In this document: piece by piece, positions 21,401 to 31,280 of the stretch
Position numbering within the stretch: the first letter of the stretch is position 1
Layout of the letters: every line of letters begins with the position of its first letter
Assembly: GCA_016708785.1 (NCBI GenBank)
Contig: JADJFC010000014.1
Span: 248,001-312,000 of the forward strand
DNA: 64,000 nt
Direction of reading: 5' to 3'
Origin: Bacteroidota bacterium
GTDB taxonomy: Bacteria > Bacteroidota > Bacteroidia > AKYH767-A > 2013-40CM-41-45
Position numbers and translations under genes: made by a program
The notes under the pieces: generated by a model
What the model was told of the DNA's origin: nothing
The model's database searches: none
What the model saw: only the letters and a program-made list of their open reading frames with translations

Positions 21401-23797
21401 AGCAGTGTCAGCTCCGGAATATGTACTACCATCAGCCGGAACAAAGGTAACAGGTGTTGAATTTACAACTACCATTCTGTTTGAACCGTTGCCGCCTGTG
21501 AATGAAATATATAACATTGTTTCTTTGATGCGTGTGAAAGAAACTGTAGAAGAGGTACTCGGCTCGGTGGCAATTGTTGAAGCACTTCCTGTACCCGGAC
21601 TAACGGTATAATAATTTGCTGTAAGTCCTGTTCCATTATAATCATAGACAGCAAAATAATATAGAGTTGTTCCTGCCAGACCGGTAACAGTTACTGTATT
21701 TCCTGAACCGTCGTAAACAACTTTATCGGGTGTGATTCCTTGAGCTGTTGCAAGTGCAAAATCTGAACTTACCGTTCCTGAAATTGCAGCTCCATCACTT
21801 GGTATAAATGTTATCGGACTAAGAGAAGCAACAACAATTCTGTTTGCTCCAGTTCCTCCTGAAAAATTAACTTCGATAGAACTTCCGTTTATAGCTCCAA
21901 ATGTAATTGCACATTGTGTTCCCGGTTCTACTTCTATAGATGTTCCACTAACTCCAAGATCAACTTGAGTCGCACCTATACTTGTATGTTGCACATTTCC
22001 GGAATGACTTCCTGCAGTTGCAGGATTGTAACGAACTAAAACCGATGTTGGAGAAACAACTCCACTCACATCAGGTATTGTTACACTGTTAGGGAAAACT
22101 ACCCATGTCAAACCGACATTATCCCAAATCTCGAAGTCTGCCGGAGGAGCTATTGCAATGCCTGCACTAAGATTTGTTCCGGAAACAGAATAACTCTGAC
22201 TTGCTGATGGCGTACCTACAGCTGTTGCAAAAGGAGTCAAACTCGCACTTACAAAAATTGTTGCCGTAGCATTTACAGTAACCGTAAAAGTTGAACTTGT
22301 TATTGCAGTAAGAACATCCCCGGCTGTACGTGTTGCAGTAATACTTACACCCGCTTCAGCGACATCATACAATATTCCGGTAATGATAATTTGATTTGTT
22401 CCCGCTAAAATAGTACCGCTAAGTGTGCCGGTAAGATTTCCCGTTCCTGAAGCAAGAGTAAAAGAGACATCTGTGTTTGCTGTTACTACTTGAGCAATAC
22501 TGTTTGCATCTTGTGCCTGAACAGTTATGCTAAAGGCTGTATTTGTAAATGGCGAAGCCGGATTAATATTTGTTATTGCCAACTTAGTTGGGTTGGGTGC
22601 CGATAAAGTACGACTGTTCCCTGTTGCACTCCCAAAATTAGCAGCGGCTGTGGTTACAAAAGCTCCGCTTCCAACACTTGCTGTTACTGTTCTTCCCGGT
22701 GTAGAGATTCCTGACTGAGCGATGTCTGCTACGATCAGATAATTTCTTGCTGTTGTAATTCCGGTTTCACCTGTTATTGAAAAATTCATTGACGCCGCAT
22801 AAGCAAGTGCAGAAGCTGATACTGCTGCGTCTGCTCCATTAATAGCACCATTGCCATCAAGATCACTGAAGATGCGAACATTTGAAATATCTGTTGATGT
22901 TGCTGTTCCTGTTGTGCTTACTGTTACTGATGTAAAATCAGACGCTACATCAGCCGACAAAGTGAATCCTGAAAGAATTGCATCAGTTGTTCCCTGTGTG
23001 ATTGAACCTGATGGTTGTGTTATGTTTGCCAACGTTGCTGTTGATGTTGGAGTAGCGGTCCACGAAATTGTAACATTGTCAATTGAGATTCCATGATCTG
23101 CCCCGGAATTATCAGGATCGTCCCACTTCAACATGATGAAACTTCCATTTGCTAAAGAAAGCGACGGTATTGCAATATTTGAAAGCGAAACTTGATTTGT
23201 TCCTAAATTTCCATTCAATGCTCCTGATGTTCCGCCTGTTATTGGAGTCGTAGCATTCAATGCCGCAACCGATGTCCATGTTCCGTTTGAATTCGGATTT
23301 AAAGCAGTAAAAGTTGTTGCACTGGTTTTGTAATAAAAAGAAACGGTTTGTGCTGCTGCTGCACTGTTTCTCCATTGTTCCATTGTATAAGTGACTTTGA
23401 TGTCAGTGATCGTTGCGCCGGAATTGTTTTGTAACAATATTCCATATGCGAAATGGCCGGGTGTTCCTGAACCTACTGTACCCAGTGCTCTTTCTGTTGC
23501 GGCAGTTGTACCATAACTATAAAGAGCGCCGGAATTTGACGCACCATCATTTGCCACAACAGTTGTACCGGCACCCGTTCGTTGTGCATACCAGTTTGCA
23601 ATTGTTGTATTGTCAGTCCAGGTTGCGGAACCTGTCGAAATCAATCCATCAAAATTTTGTGAATAGCTTCCTGTTGTTGCTATCGTGACCTGCGAGAAAG
23701 CAGATGGTGTAACAAAAAGAGCAAAAAGGCAAACAATTGCCAATGTTCTTTGCAGCGATTTGATGCTCGTACAATGCTTGAGTAGTGCGTTAATCAT
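15456..23797 (-). CDS. Giant secreted multidomain protein, interrupted by a stop and a frameshift
   Basis: Three open segments (23797-21350, 21298-16139, 16112-15456) appear to be one gene of about 2780 codons. A signal peptide ends near SAFSQ. Two copies of a jelly-roll-like module follow (NFDG...W ... SYG...ATERA[LI]G ... NSGAD.G..ID[ND]), then fibronectin-III-like segments and SprB repeats. The C-terminus has two EF-hand-like loops (DINQDEFVDGNDYPQFD and DMNGDGFVDGNDYPQFD) and no recognisable T9SS sorting domain. Segments 1 and 2 share a frame and are separated only by TGA at 21350-21352, where GGA (Gly) would continue the domain. Segments 2 and 3 join if one C is added at 16151-16154. It is probably intact in the organism. 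Confidence 0.75.
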
Positions 23798-23983
23798 GTT
23801 ATGGTTTGTTAGTTATGTTGTTTCGTGTATAAGGAAGTTAAATCACAGAAATTGTTATTTCATAAAATACTGAAGGCAAAGTTTGCCTTCGCATTTTATT
23901 CAAACAACAACTCTATTTTAACTAATTAATATTATTTTCGATACCGCTGAAAGCCCCGTCAATAAAGGCTTTCCGCAAGTTAC

Positions 23984-26902
23984 TTATTCCTTCACAATTC
24001 GCAAACTTTTCTGACTGAAGTCAGAATTTACGCGTAAAATGTAGATTCCTTTGGAGATGTCAGAAATATCCAGATCGCTCAATCCCTCGGAAACAACCGG
24101 GAATTGTTTTACCATTCGACCATCAGATTCATATAAAACGGGAGAAAATTTTACCCCTCCAAAACACGTCAATTTGATTTTATCGGTAGCCGGTATCGGT
24201 CCGGCTTGAATTACAATTTTATCCTCCTCGGAAAACTTAACTGCAGCGATGGTACTATATGAATACTTTCCATCGAAATCGGTCTGTTTTAACCGATAAT
24301 AAGAGATTCCCGGATATGGCTTTTCGTCAATTGATACATAATTCAATACCATTGAGCTATTTCCTGCACCGTTTACAGTTCCGATCGACGTAAAATCGAC
24401 GCCATTATAACTTCTTTCAATTGTAAAAAAGTCATTGTTGATCTCTGAAGCTGTGCTCCATGAAATATCAACGATATCATTGTTTGCTTTGGCTGAAAAA
24501 CTAAGCAGTTCAATCGGTAGGGGTGAAGTGATAGCCGAAAGTGTCCATGCACCATAATCACTTAGCCCCGGAGTAGTCGTAAAATAGGAGCCTGTCGTTT
24601 GTCCGGACATCGGATAGATCCAGTTATCGGTTCCGGGATCATACCATTGAGCCACCATTAATGCCACACTGTTGTAAGGAGCAACCGGTAATTCAGTGCT
24701 TACGTAGGTAAAAGTAACCGTAGCAACTGGCGGAGTCGCTGCAGTCACATCGATCTCCCAGAAACGATCAACTGTTGCATCTCTGTTATCCGGCGTAAGT
24801 CCAATGGTACTTCCCAAATTATTTACCACATATGGCGAAACCGGCCAAGGTAAATTATTTGGAGGCGTTCCATAAGTCGCAACAGAAAGATTTCCTACTG
24901 TCGTTCCTGCGGGAATGGTATAGATGAATGGAATATAATTCGGCGCACCCGGCACTCCGAATGGGAATGTGTAGGTACTAGGTGAAGCAACCGTTCCTAT
25001 ATTCCACTGAACAATAGATGAATTATTTACTGTCTCAGAAATAATATATCGTAATGGGTTCGCAGCATTATTAATTGCTGTGCTGGCAGGATTTTCAATT
25101 GTAAGTCTGTTACTGTTCAAAAATACCGGTCCATTTGTTGTCCATGCAAGCCAGTTGATACAATTACCGGGCAATTAAATTGAAGTGTCGAACTTAACAA
25201 CTTTAAAAAGTAAGTCGAAAAAATCGCTCACCGCCTGGTGTATTGATCGTCTGTACATTGGAGCCCATAAAGTAAACGTTACTATTTAGTTCATCAAAGC
25301 CTGTGAGATTGTAGTTAAACCAATTTCCACCCAGCATATAAATAGTGTTACTTTGTGAATTCAATATGGGTGTACCTGTAGTATTAACAATATTGAGATC
25401 ATTTGCAATATTATATAATGGAGAATTAAACATGTTTTTTATTCCTGTCCCGGAAATTCTTAAATAACCATATGCATTTGAACTATTACCAAAAAGCTGT
25501 GCAAGATGCCGGAATAGAAGGAACATTCTGAGCACCGGTGCAGAGATATTCCGTAAAACTTCCATTTTGAAAATCCCAGGTGTTATTTGGAATTGGAAGT
25601 GCAAAATTAAATCCGCTTGATCCATTGATCTCAAGTGTCCCGCCCGGCATCACTCTCAACATATGTCCTGCAGTTCCGCCATAAAAATTCATTGAATTTG
25701 TTGCTGCTGAAATTGCAGCCGCACTAATCACAAATGTTGTTGCATTTGTGATTGAAGTGATGATTGCTCCAGGAGGTATTCCTGTTCCGGAAATTCCGCT
25801 ACCAACAGTTAAGTTAGCTGTTGATGCCGTCGTTACAGCGAATGATCCGGAAACAGTAGTACAGCTGGAAGTTAAAAATGCAGTACTTACTTGTCCTGTC
25901 TTAAGTATTCCTCCACTATTGATCGTCCACGAACAAGCGCCGCCTACATTACGTCCCCGGAAGCAGAAATTAATGCACTGCTGGAAACGGTAAAAGTCGT
26001 AGCATTAATAATTGATATTACAACGGTGCCACTAGGAAAGGCCTTGGCAGTGTTCCATTCCCAATAACGGAAGACCCAATTGTTAAACTTCCTGTTGGTC
26101 CGGTAACTGTAGTTGATCCGGCAACTGTAGTAAAACCGGCAATAAGAGCACCGCTATTATTCGTCACCAGATAAGTTGTTCCGGTAACGATCATTACGCC
26201 ATTGATCGTAAAGCTTCCCGAAGATTGTGTTGTTCCTCCGCTAACTATATCGCCATCAATTGCAGCATTTCCTGTGAGTGCTCCGCTTGCGGTCAGATTC
26301 AGTGTGCAACCAACAGCTATGGTCACGTCAAAACGTGAAGTTCCTGAAGCATTGTTATTGTAGATCTGAACTTGTGAACTTGAATTGAAACGAATATTAA
26401 TATCACGATTGATATTGAATTTTGTTACCCGATTTAAATTTGTGTTTTTGCGGATTCGCGATACGTCAAAGGTTCCGGAACCGGTCACATTACATACTGC
26501 GCTTTCTATTCCTAAAGATAATCCATCAAACGTTACTCCATTTCCGATAATTCCATCGCAAACAATGTCACCATGAACATTGAGGTAGGTATTCGTTGCT
26601 GTATTATTCCAGATCTTTCCGCCGACCTGAACATTCAAAGTATTACACTGAAGATTTGAAACATTCATGGTCACGACCGTACCTGTAACTATAAAAACGT
26701 TTATTGTTCTGTCGGGAAAGTTGACACCGGCAACAGCACCGCCCGGAGCAGGTGTCCATGTGGCGCCATTCCATATTCCCCAAGTACCGGAAGAATTGTA
26801 ATTTCCATTAGCTATAGATCCAAAATCGCCTACGGCCTGACTAAAAATATTATTGCTTAAAAAGATAAAAAAAGCAATGAATATGTTTTTTAATAAACTC
26901 AT
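23984..26902 (-). CDS. Secreted T9SS protein, broken by several indels
   Basis: The gene begins with a signal peptide at 26902 (ending NNIFSQA) and a GDFGS..NGNY.SSGTW module of strand-turn repeats. It ends with a T9SS-type region (LLSFSAKANNDIVDISWSTASEINN, then a sorting domain finishing LRIVKE). Open pieces at 26902-26018, 25731-25486, 25634-25203 and 25174-23984 lie in different frames. Continuity is restored by about six one-base changes, near 26040, 25956, 25503, 25200 and 25175, so I read a single protein of about 970 residues. A weak stem-loop at 23949-23974 without a T tract follows the stop. The function is unknown and the broken state probably technical. Confidence 0.7.
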
Positions 26903-27444
26903 GTAAGATATTTTTAACGATTTTGAAGCAGATACTCAGGCGACATTCTCGTTTGTAGTTGCAAAGTAAATTGTTCTATTTCTGCTGAACATTAGGTGAA
27001 TATTAATTCCTTTCTCACCGCACGATTCAAGCTGCTCAAATACACACCCGGTTTAAGGGGCAAACAAGATAGTGAATTGATTTAATTTGAAAGCATTAAT
27101 GGCGAAATTTTACAATATAATAGGTGAATGATTCGCCAACGAAAAGCAGCCGTTTATGGAATAATCATCATTAAGGACAACCCGACGACCCCATTAATTC
27201 CGGATATGGTCAAATTCCTTGAATGGAATTGAAAAAAGCCTAACCGGCAGGGAATTTAACCACGCTCCGCTTTTTAAGGCAAAAACAGTGAGAAAATGTT
27301 GTTATTTGACTGATTTTTAAATGATTACGCATTGTCTCGAACACCCTTTTGAATAAAGAAGCGAAACTCACTATTGCTTAACCTAAGGTTATTGCTGCCT
27401 TAAAGCCAATCCGTTCACCGGACTATAACTTTGCATAAAAACAA
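26903..27444. other. Intergenic region without a recognised gene
   Basis: These 540 bases separate the minus-strand secreted protein from the plus-strand 27445 gene. I find no convincing ORF, RNA gene or repeat. The only clear signal is a TAACTTTG -7 element near the right end. Confidence 0.5.
27426..27433 (+). promoter_or_regulatory. -7 element for the 27445-28156 pair
   Basis: TAACTTTG is an exact TAnnTTTG match ending 11 bases before the ATG at 27445. No -33 match is evident, and the resulting leader would be very short. Confidence 0.4.
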
Positions 27445-27720
27445 ATGAAAACTAATCTTCTAAAATTTATTGGCAAAGGAACATTATCGTTCGAAAGCAT
27501 CTACCAAAACAAAGGTTTTGCGGCAGACGCTTTTCATTTTTCATTGATCGAACCACAAAAAAATGATAACAGAAAAACAGGATTGCGTTTTTCAAAAGCA
27601 TTTAAGTGGATTAAAAGAACATTGTCACGGATGACTTATTCCACGGTCTTGATAATGTGGTTCTCCTTTTACTTTGTGCTATTCGGTACAATCAAATTAT
27701 TCTCACTCATAAAAATCTAA
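27445..27720 (+). CDS. Small membrane protein of unknown function
   Basis: The 91-residue product has a polar N-terminal two thirds, basic near residues 40-60. A single hydrophobic segment (VLIMWFSFYFVLFGTIKLF) at the C-terminus would tail-anchor it in a membrane. I recognise no family. The next gene starts 4 bases after its stop, so the two are probably co-transcribed. Confidence 0.55.
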   Translation: MKTNLLKFIGKGTLSFESIYQNKGFAADAFHFSLIEPQKNDNRKTGLRFSKAFKWIKRTLSRMTYSTVLIMWFSFYFVLFGTIKLFSLIKI

Positions 27721-27724
27721 GGCC

Positions 27725-28156
27725 ATGGTTACTCTAAATAAAAACTGGAACACCGGTATCGCTTCCAACAAAAAATTCCTTTCTCGTTTAATGACTTATT
27801 TTATTTCGCTTTGTATAGACAATAAAAAATTCGATGTGGTTTATGAGGGAAGGTTAAGTCCCACAGATTTCAACGAACCGGATGTAGTTATTTATTCAGG
27901 AGATATTAAAACTACACCGGTCGTTGCCATCGAAATTTCAACAGAAGGCGAATTGCAAGAAACCTATTCTAACACTAAACAACTAGCTGCGAATTCTGCA
28001 CTTGAAGAACTTTTCATTTTCGTTCCTGAAACGAACAGATGGCTGCAATACAAAAAAAGTGACGGAACATTCAGTGAAGTTGCGCAAGCAGAAACACTTT
28101 CTGTTCCGCTTTATCGTTTTCGTGAATGGTTTTCGAAGAGTTTATCGGCAGCATAA
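27725..28156 (+). CDS. Putative PD-(D/E)XK-fold protein, Uma2-like
   Basis: The 143-residue protein contains EPDVVIYSGD followed by TTPVVAIEIS, the spacing of the PD...(D/E)x(K/S) core seen in Uma2-type and related restriction-endonuclease-like folds. It then has LFIFVPETNRWLQYKK, like the strand after the core in Uma2 proteins. The usual catalytic Lys is replaced by Ser, so activity is doubtful. It follows the small membrane protein in what looks like a two-gene operon. The assignment rests on motifs only. Confidence 0.55.
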   Translation: MVTLNKNWNTGIASNKKFLSRLMTYFISLCIDNKKFDVVYEGRLSPTDFNEPDVVIYSGDIKTTPVVAIEISTEGELQETYSNTKQLAANSALEELFIFVPETNRWLQYKKSDGTFSEVAQAETLSVPLYRFREWFSKSLSAA

Positions 28157-28181
28157 CTAAATCGTAAGAGTAGTTTGTTAC

Positions 28182-28211
28182 AGGTTTGCAGGTTGCGCAA
28201 CCTGTAAACCT
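28182..28211. terminator. Palindrome between convergent genes
   Basis: Arms of 15 bases (28182-28196 and 28197-28211) are complementary with one G-T wobble and no loop. The site lies between the stops of the convergent 28156 and 28226 genes, where it could end transcription from either side. It lacks a strong T tract. Confidence 0.45.
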
Positions 28212-28225
28212 ACAACCTTTAACAT

Positions 28226-29182
28226 TTAGTAGTGCAGCACAAAAAACAACGAGCCCGACAAAATCACCACCCACAAAATAATTCCCTGCAAAAGTGGACG
28301 TGGTCCAACCGCTTTGATGTTTTTCAATGAGATCCCTGTGCCTATCAAAAAAAGTGTTACGCTGAAACCGATCTTAGACAATGTTAGTATTCCTGTCTTC
28401 AGCATTTCAGGAATATCAACATATGTATTCACTAGTGATGCAAATACAAAGAATAAAATAAACCACGGAAATGCTGATGCCTTACTTTGCTTTTTGAAAA
28501 CCAATGAAGTTAACAATGCCATTGGAATTATCCATAATGCGCGAGCCAGTTTTATTGTAGTGGCAATGAGCAACGATTCGTTTCCATATTGAGTTGCGGC
28601 ACCGACAACAGAGCTTGTATCATGAATTGCAATAGCTGCCCAGATGCCAAATTGCTCTTGTGTCATTCCAAAGTAATGACCAATGGGAGGAAAAATAAAT
28701 AGCGCAACAGCATTCAAAATAAATACTGTTCCAATTGAAATAGAAATGTCTTTTTCGTCTGCTTCAACGACCTGACTTATTGCTGCAATAGCACTTCCTC
28801 CGCAAATCGCCGTACCAACACTGATCAAATAGGAAATGATCTTTTCAACTTTAAGTAGTTTTCCTAATAGATAGCCAAGTCCAATGGCTGCAGAAATTGT
28901 AAGCATTGTAAAAACAAATCCATCTTTTCCGGCAGCAACAACGGCAGTGAAATTCATTCCAAAACCAAGTCCGATAACCGAACCTTGCAATAGGTACTTA
29001 GTAGCCGTTTTAGATTTAGCAGGAAATGGATTGCCGGTAAAAATTCCCATTGACAAACCCATAAGTAATGCAATGGATGGTGATAATTTTAAAAATACAA
29101 TTAGGACAATAAACACAAAAAATAGTGCGGTGACAAAACCTTTCGGCAATGTCCGGCTTTTTGTGGGCTGTTCCGTTTCCAT
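28226..29182 (-). CDS. YeiH-family putative sulfate exporter
   Basis: The 318-residue integral membrane protein has about ten hydrophobic segments. It carries family motifs: ALLMGLSMGIFTGNP near the N-terminus, GTAICGGSAIAAI in the centre, and AIHDTSSVVGAATQYG. Members of this family (PF03601) are proposed sulfate or sulfonate exporters, with limited direct proof. It is transcribed divergently from a CstB-like persulfide dioxygenase and sulfurtransferase. That neighbourhood fits removal of sulfite or sulfate made by sulfide oxidation, which is inference from context. Confidence 0.85.
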   Translation of the reverse strand: METEQPTKSRTLPKGFVTALFFVFIVLIVFLKLSPSIALLMGLSMGIFTGNPFPAKSKTATKYLLQGSVIGLGFGMNFTAVVAAGKDGFVFTMLTISAAIGLGYLLGKLLKVEKIISYLISVGTAICGGSAIAAISQVVEADEKDISISIGTVFILNAVALFIFPPIGHYFGMTQEQFGIWAAIAIHDTSSVVGAATQYGNESLLIATTIKLARALWIIPMALLTSLVFKKQSKASAFPWFILFFVFASLVNTYVDIPEMLKTGILTLSKIGFSVTLFLIGTGISLKNIKAVGPRPLLQGIILWVVILSGSLFFVLHY

Positions 29183-29269
29183 TGAGGGGTGAAAGGTCGT
29201 GAAAAAAAGTGTTTCTGCAATTTTTTTGTTAATCGGCCGTCTTTTCTTCCGGAACTTCTCTGACTTTCA

Positions 29270-29277
29270 TATCTTTG
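29270..29277 (+). promoter_or_regulatory. -7 element for the CstB-like gene
   Basis: TATCTTTG is an exact TAnnTTTG, 20 bases before the ATG at 29298. It lies inside the longer GTG-initiated frame and therefore argues for the shorter start. No -33 match is obvious. Confidence 0.5.
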
Positions 29278-29297
29278 ACTTTCTCAAAACTACTACC

Positions 29298-30695
29298 ATG
29301 TACGTTCAACAACTTTATACCAACTGTCTCGCTCAGGGCGCATATTATATAGAATCCAACGGCGAGGCTGCAATCGTAGATCCGATTCGTGAAACAGATG
29401 TTTATCTGGAACTTGCAAAATCGCGCGGCGCGAAAATAAAATACGTTTTCGAAACCCACTTTCATGCTGATTTCGTCAGCGGACATATCGACCTTGCAAA
29501 TTTGACGGGAGCAACGATTGTCTTCGGCCCAAGTGCAGAAACAGGCTACGAAACATATAAAGCAAAAGACGGTGAAGAGTTCAAGATCGGTGAAATAACA
29601 ATTCGCGCAATTCACACTCCCGGACATACACCTGAATCAACTTGCTATTTATTACTTGACAAAAGTTATCAGGAATATTGCATTTTCACCGGCGATACTC
29701 TTTTCGTTGGTGATGTAGGTCGTCCGGATCTTTTGGATGGAAAAATGAGTAAAGAAGAATTAGCAGGAATGATGTATGATTCTTTGAACACAAAGATCAA
29801 AACATTACCGGATGAGGTAATCGTTTATCCGGCACATGGTCCCGGTTCTTCCTGTGGAAAAAACTTAGGTAAAGAAACGCAAAGCACAATTGGTGAACAA
29901 AAAGCATCGAACTATGCTTTACAGAAAATGAGCAAAGAAGAATTCATCAAAGAACTAACGACAGGATTAACACCGCCCCCGCAATATTTTTTCAGTGATG
30001 CACGAATTAATAAAACAGGTTATTCCTCTTTGAGTTCTGTACTCACTCAAAGTCGGAAAGCATTAACCGTTTCCGAAGCAGAAATTGCAATAAGCAGTGG
30101 TTCGTTGGTATTAGACACACGTACTCCCGATGATTTCGAAAAAGGATTTATTCCCGGATCGATCAATATCGGATTGAATGGAATGTTTGCAATTTGGGTA
30201 GGAACTGTTGTTGACATCACAAAAAATCTTATTCTCGTTTGTGATCTTGGTAAAGAAGAAGAAAGCTTATTGCGTCTTGCACGTGTTGGTTATGAAAATA
30301 TTGCAGGATATATCAATGGAGGATTTGAAGGATGGAAAAGTGCCGGAAAAAAAGTTGACCATATAGAATCTATTGAACCTGCCGAACTTGTTGAAAAAGT
30401 AAGTGCCGGTGCAAACGTGCTTGATGTAAGAAAAATTTCCGAAGCAGAAGGCGGACACATTACAAATGCAATGATTATCCCATTGAATGAGCTATCTGAA
30501 AATGCCGGTGAAATAAAAACCGATGAACCTGTTTACGTTCATTGTGCCGGCGGATATCGTTCTATGATCGCAGCTTCAATTTTAAAAGCAAAAGGTTTCA
30601 ACAATGTTGTGAATGTTCATCATGGCTGGAGTAAAATAAAGGATTCAGGCGTTCCGATTTCTGTCGGTGCTCCTTCAAATCTAGCAACGAATTAA
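29298..30695 (+). CDS. CstB-like persulfide dioxygenase/rhodanese fusion
   Basis: This 465-residue protein has three parts. The N-terminal metallo-beta-lactamase domain has THFHADFVSGH, HTPGHT and GDTLFVGDVGRPDL metal-site motifs typical of ETHE1-type persulfide dioxygenases. A degenerate rhodanese domain follows, with VCDLGKEEES in place of the usual active loop. A C-terminal rhodanese has an intact loop, HCAGGYRS, holding the catalytic Cys. This order is that of Staphylococcus CstB, which converts persulfides to thiosulfate. A GTG at 29199 would add 33 residues, but the promoter and the conserved MYVQQLYTNCLAQ start favour 29298. The thioredoxin immediately downstream is probably co-transcribed. 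Confidence 0.88.
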   Translation: MYVQQLYTNCLAQGAYYIESNGEAAIVDPIRETDVYLELAKSRGAKIKYVFETHFHADFVSGHIDLANLTGATIVFGPSAETGYETYKAKDGEEFKIGEITIRAIHTPGHTPESTCYLLLDKSYQEYCIFTGDTLFVGDVGRPDLLDGKMSKEELAGMMYDSLNTKIKTLPDEVIVYPAHGPGSSCGKNLGKETQSTIGEQKASNYALQKMSKEEFIKELTTGLTPPPQYFFSDARINKTGYSSLSSVLTQSRKALTVSEAEIAISSGSLVLDTRTPDDFEKGFIPGSINIGLNGMFAIWVGTVVDITKNLILVCDLGKEEESLLRLARVGYENIAGYINGGFEGWKSAGKKVDHIESIEPAELVEKVSAGANVLDVRKISEAEGGHITNAMIIPLNELSENAGEIKTDEPVYVHCAGGYRSMIAASILKAKGFNNVVNVHHGWSKIKDSGVPISVGAPSNLATN

Positions 30696-30706
30696 TTTTT
30701 TCCATT

Positions 30707-31011
30707 TTGTCAGAGAATAATTTCCCTTCCGTCGACGGTTTCGTGATGGTAGATTTTTATGCAGACTGGTGTGAGCCTTGCAAATGGGCGTTGCCTGTTA
30801 TCGATGTTGTTATTGAACATTTCAAAGGAAAAGTTTTATTGGAGAAAATAAACATCGACGAGAGTCCGGAAATTGCATCTGAATACAAGATCATGAGCGT
30901 GCCCACATTTATTTTATTCAAAGACAAAAAGAAATCTGGCGCATGCGAGGATTTGACATCGCTCCGGTAATGATCAGAAAAATTGAAGCCGCTCTTCAAT
31001 CAGTCGCCTAG
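30707..31011 (+). CDS. Thioredoxin-like protein, frameshifted
   Basis: The product has VDFYADWCEPCKWALPVI, a WCxPC redox site of the thioredoxin fold, and the cis-proline loop SVPTFILFKD. The frame as given stops at 30970. Adding one A to the run at 30926-30930 gives the expected ending (DKKEIWRMRGFDIAP ... ALQSVA) and a stop at 31011, about 101 residues. The start is a TTG 11 bases after the CstB-like stop, so the two genes are likely one operon. Such a thioredoxin could reduce persulfide or disulfide products of its neighbour. The frameshift is probably a sequencing error. Confidence 0.8.
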
Positions 31012-31064
31012 ATAAATCATATTTGTGTTTCCTATTCCATAAAAGCAAACCTGCATCTTCATTG

Positions 31065-31084
31065 CCGTCGCCTTCAGGCGACGG
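31065..31084. repeat. GC-rich 8-bp hairpin
   Basis: CCGTCGCC (31065-31072) and GGCGACGG (31077-31084) form a perfect stem around a TTCA tetraloop in otherwise AT-rich intergenic DNA. It has the look of a REP-type palindrome and has no T tract. Confidence 0.6.
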
Positions 31085-31280
31085 TCCCAGGATTGCAAAA
31101 TGAAATCTCCATTCCCAATTATCCATTACACCTGCAATTTTAAAAGTCATCTGCAATTGGCTCTTTTCGGTTAAAATGCTTTCATTTTTTTTTATTCGTG
31201 ACTAAAATCCTCACAACATTACAGTCTTGGAACTAATGAAAGTTACGCGGGTTAAACACCTTTAACAATTAAAAACTCTT

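Noticed and set aside
27128..27232. 34-codon frame in the 26903-27444 gap
   Set aside because: It is short, has no promoter or ribosome-site support and no recognisable similarity.
29199..29297. GTG-initiated 33-residue N-terminal extension of the CstB-like protein
   Set aside because: It would span the TATCTTTG -7 element, and the conserved domain starts at the ATG at 29298.
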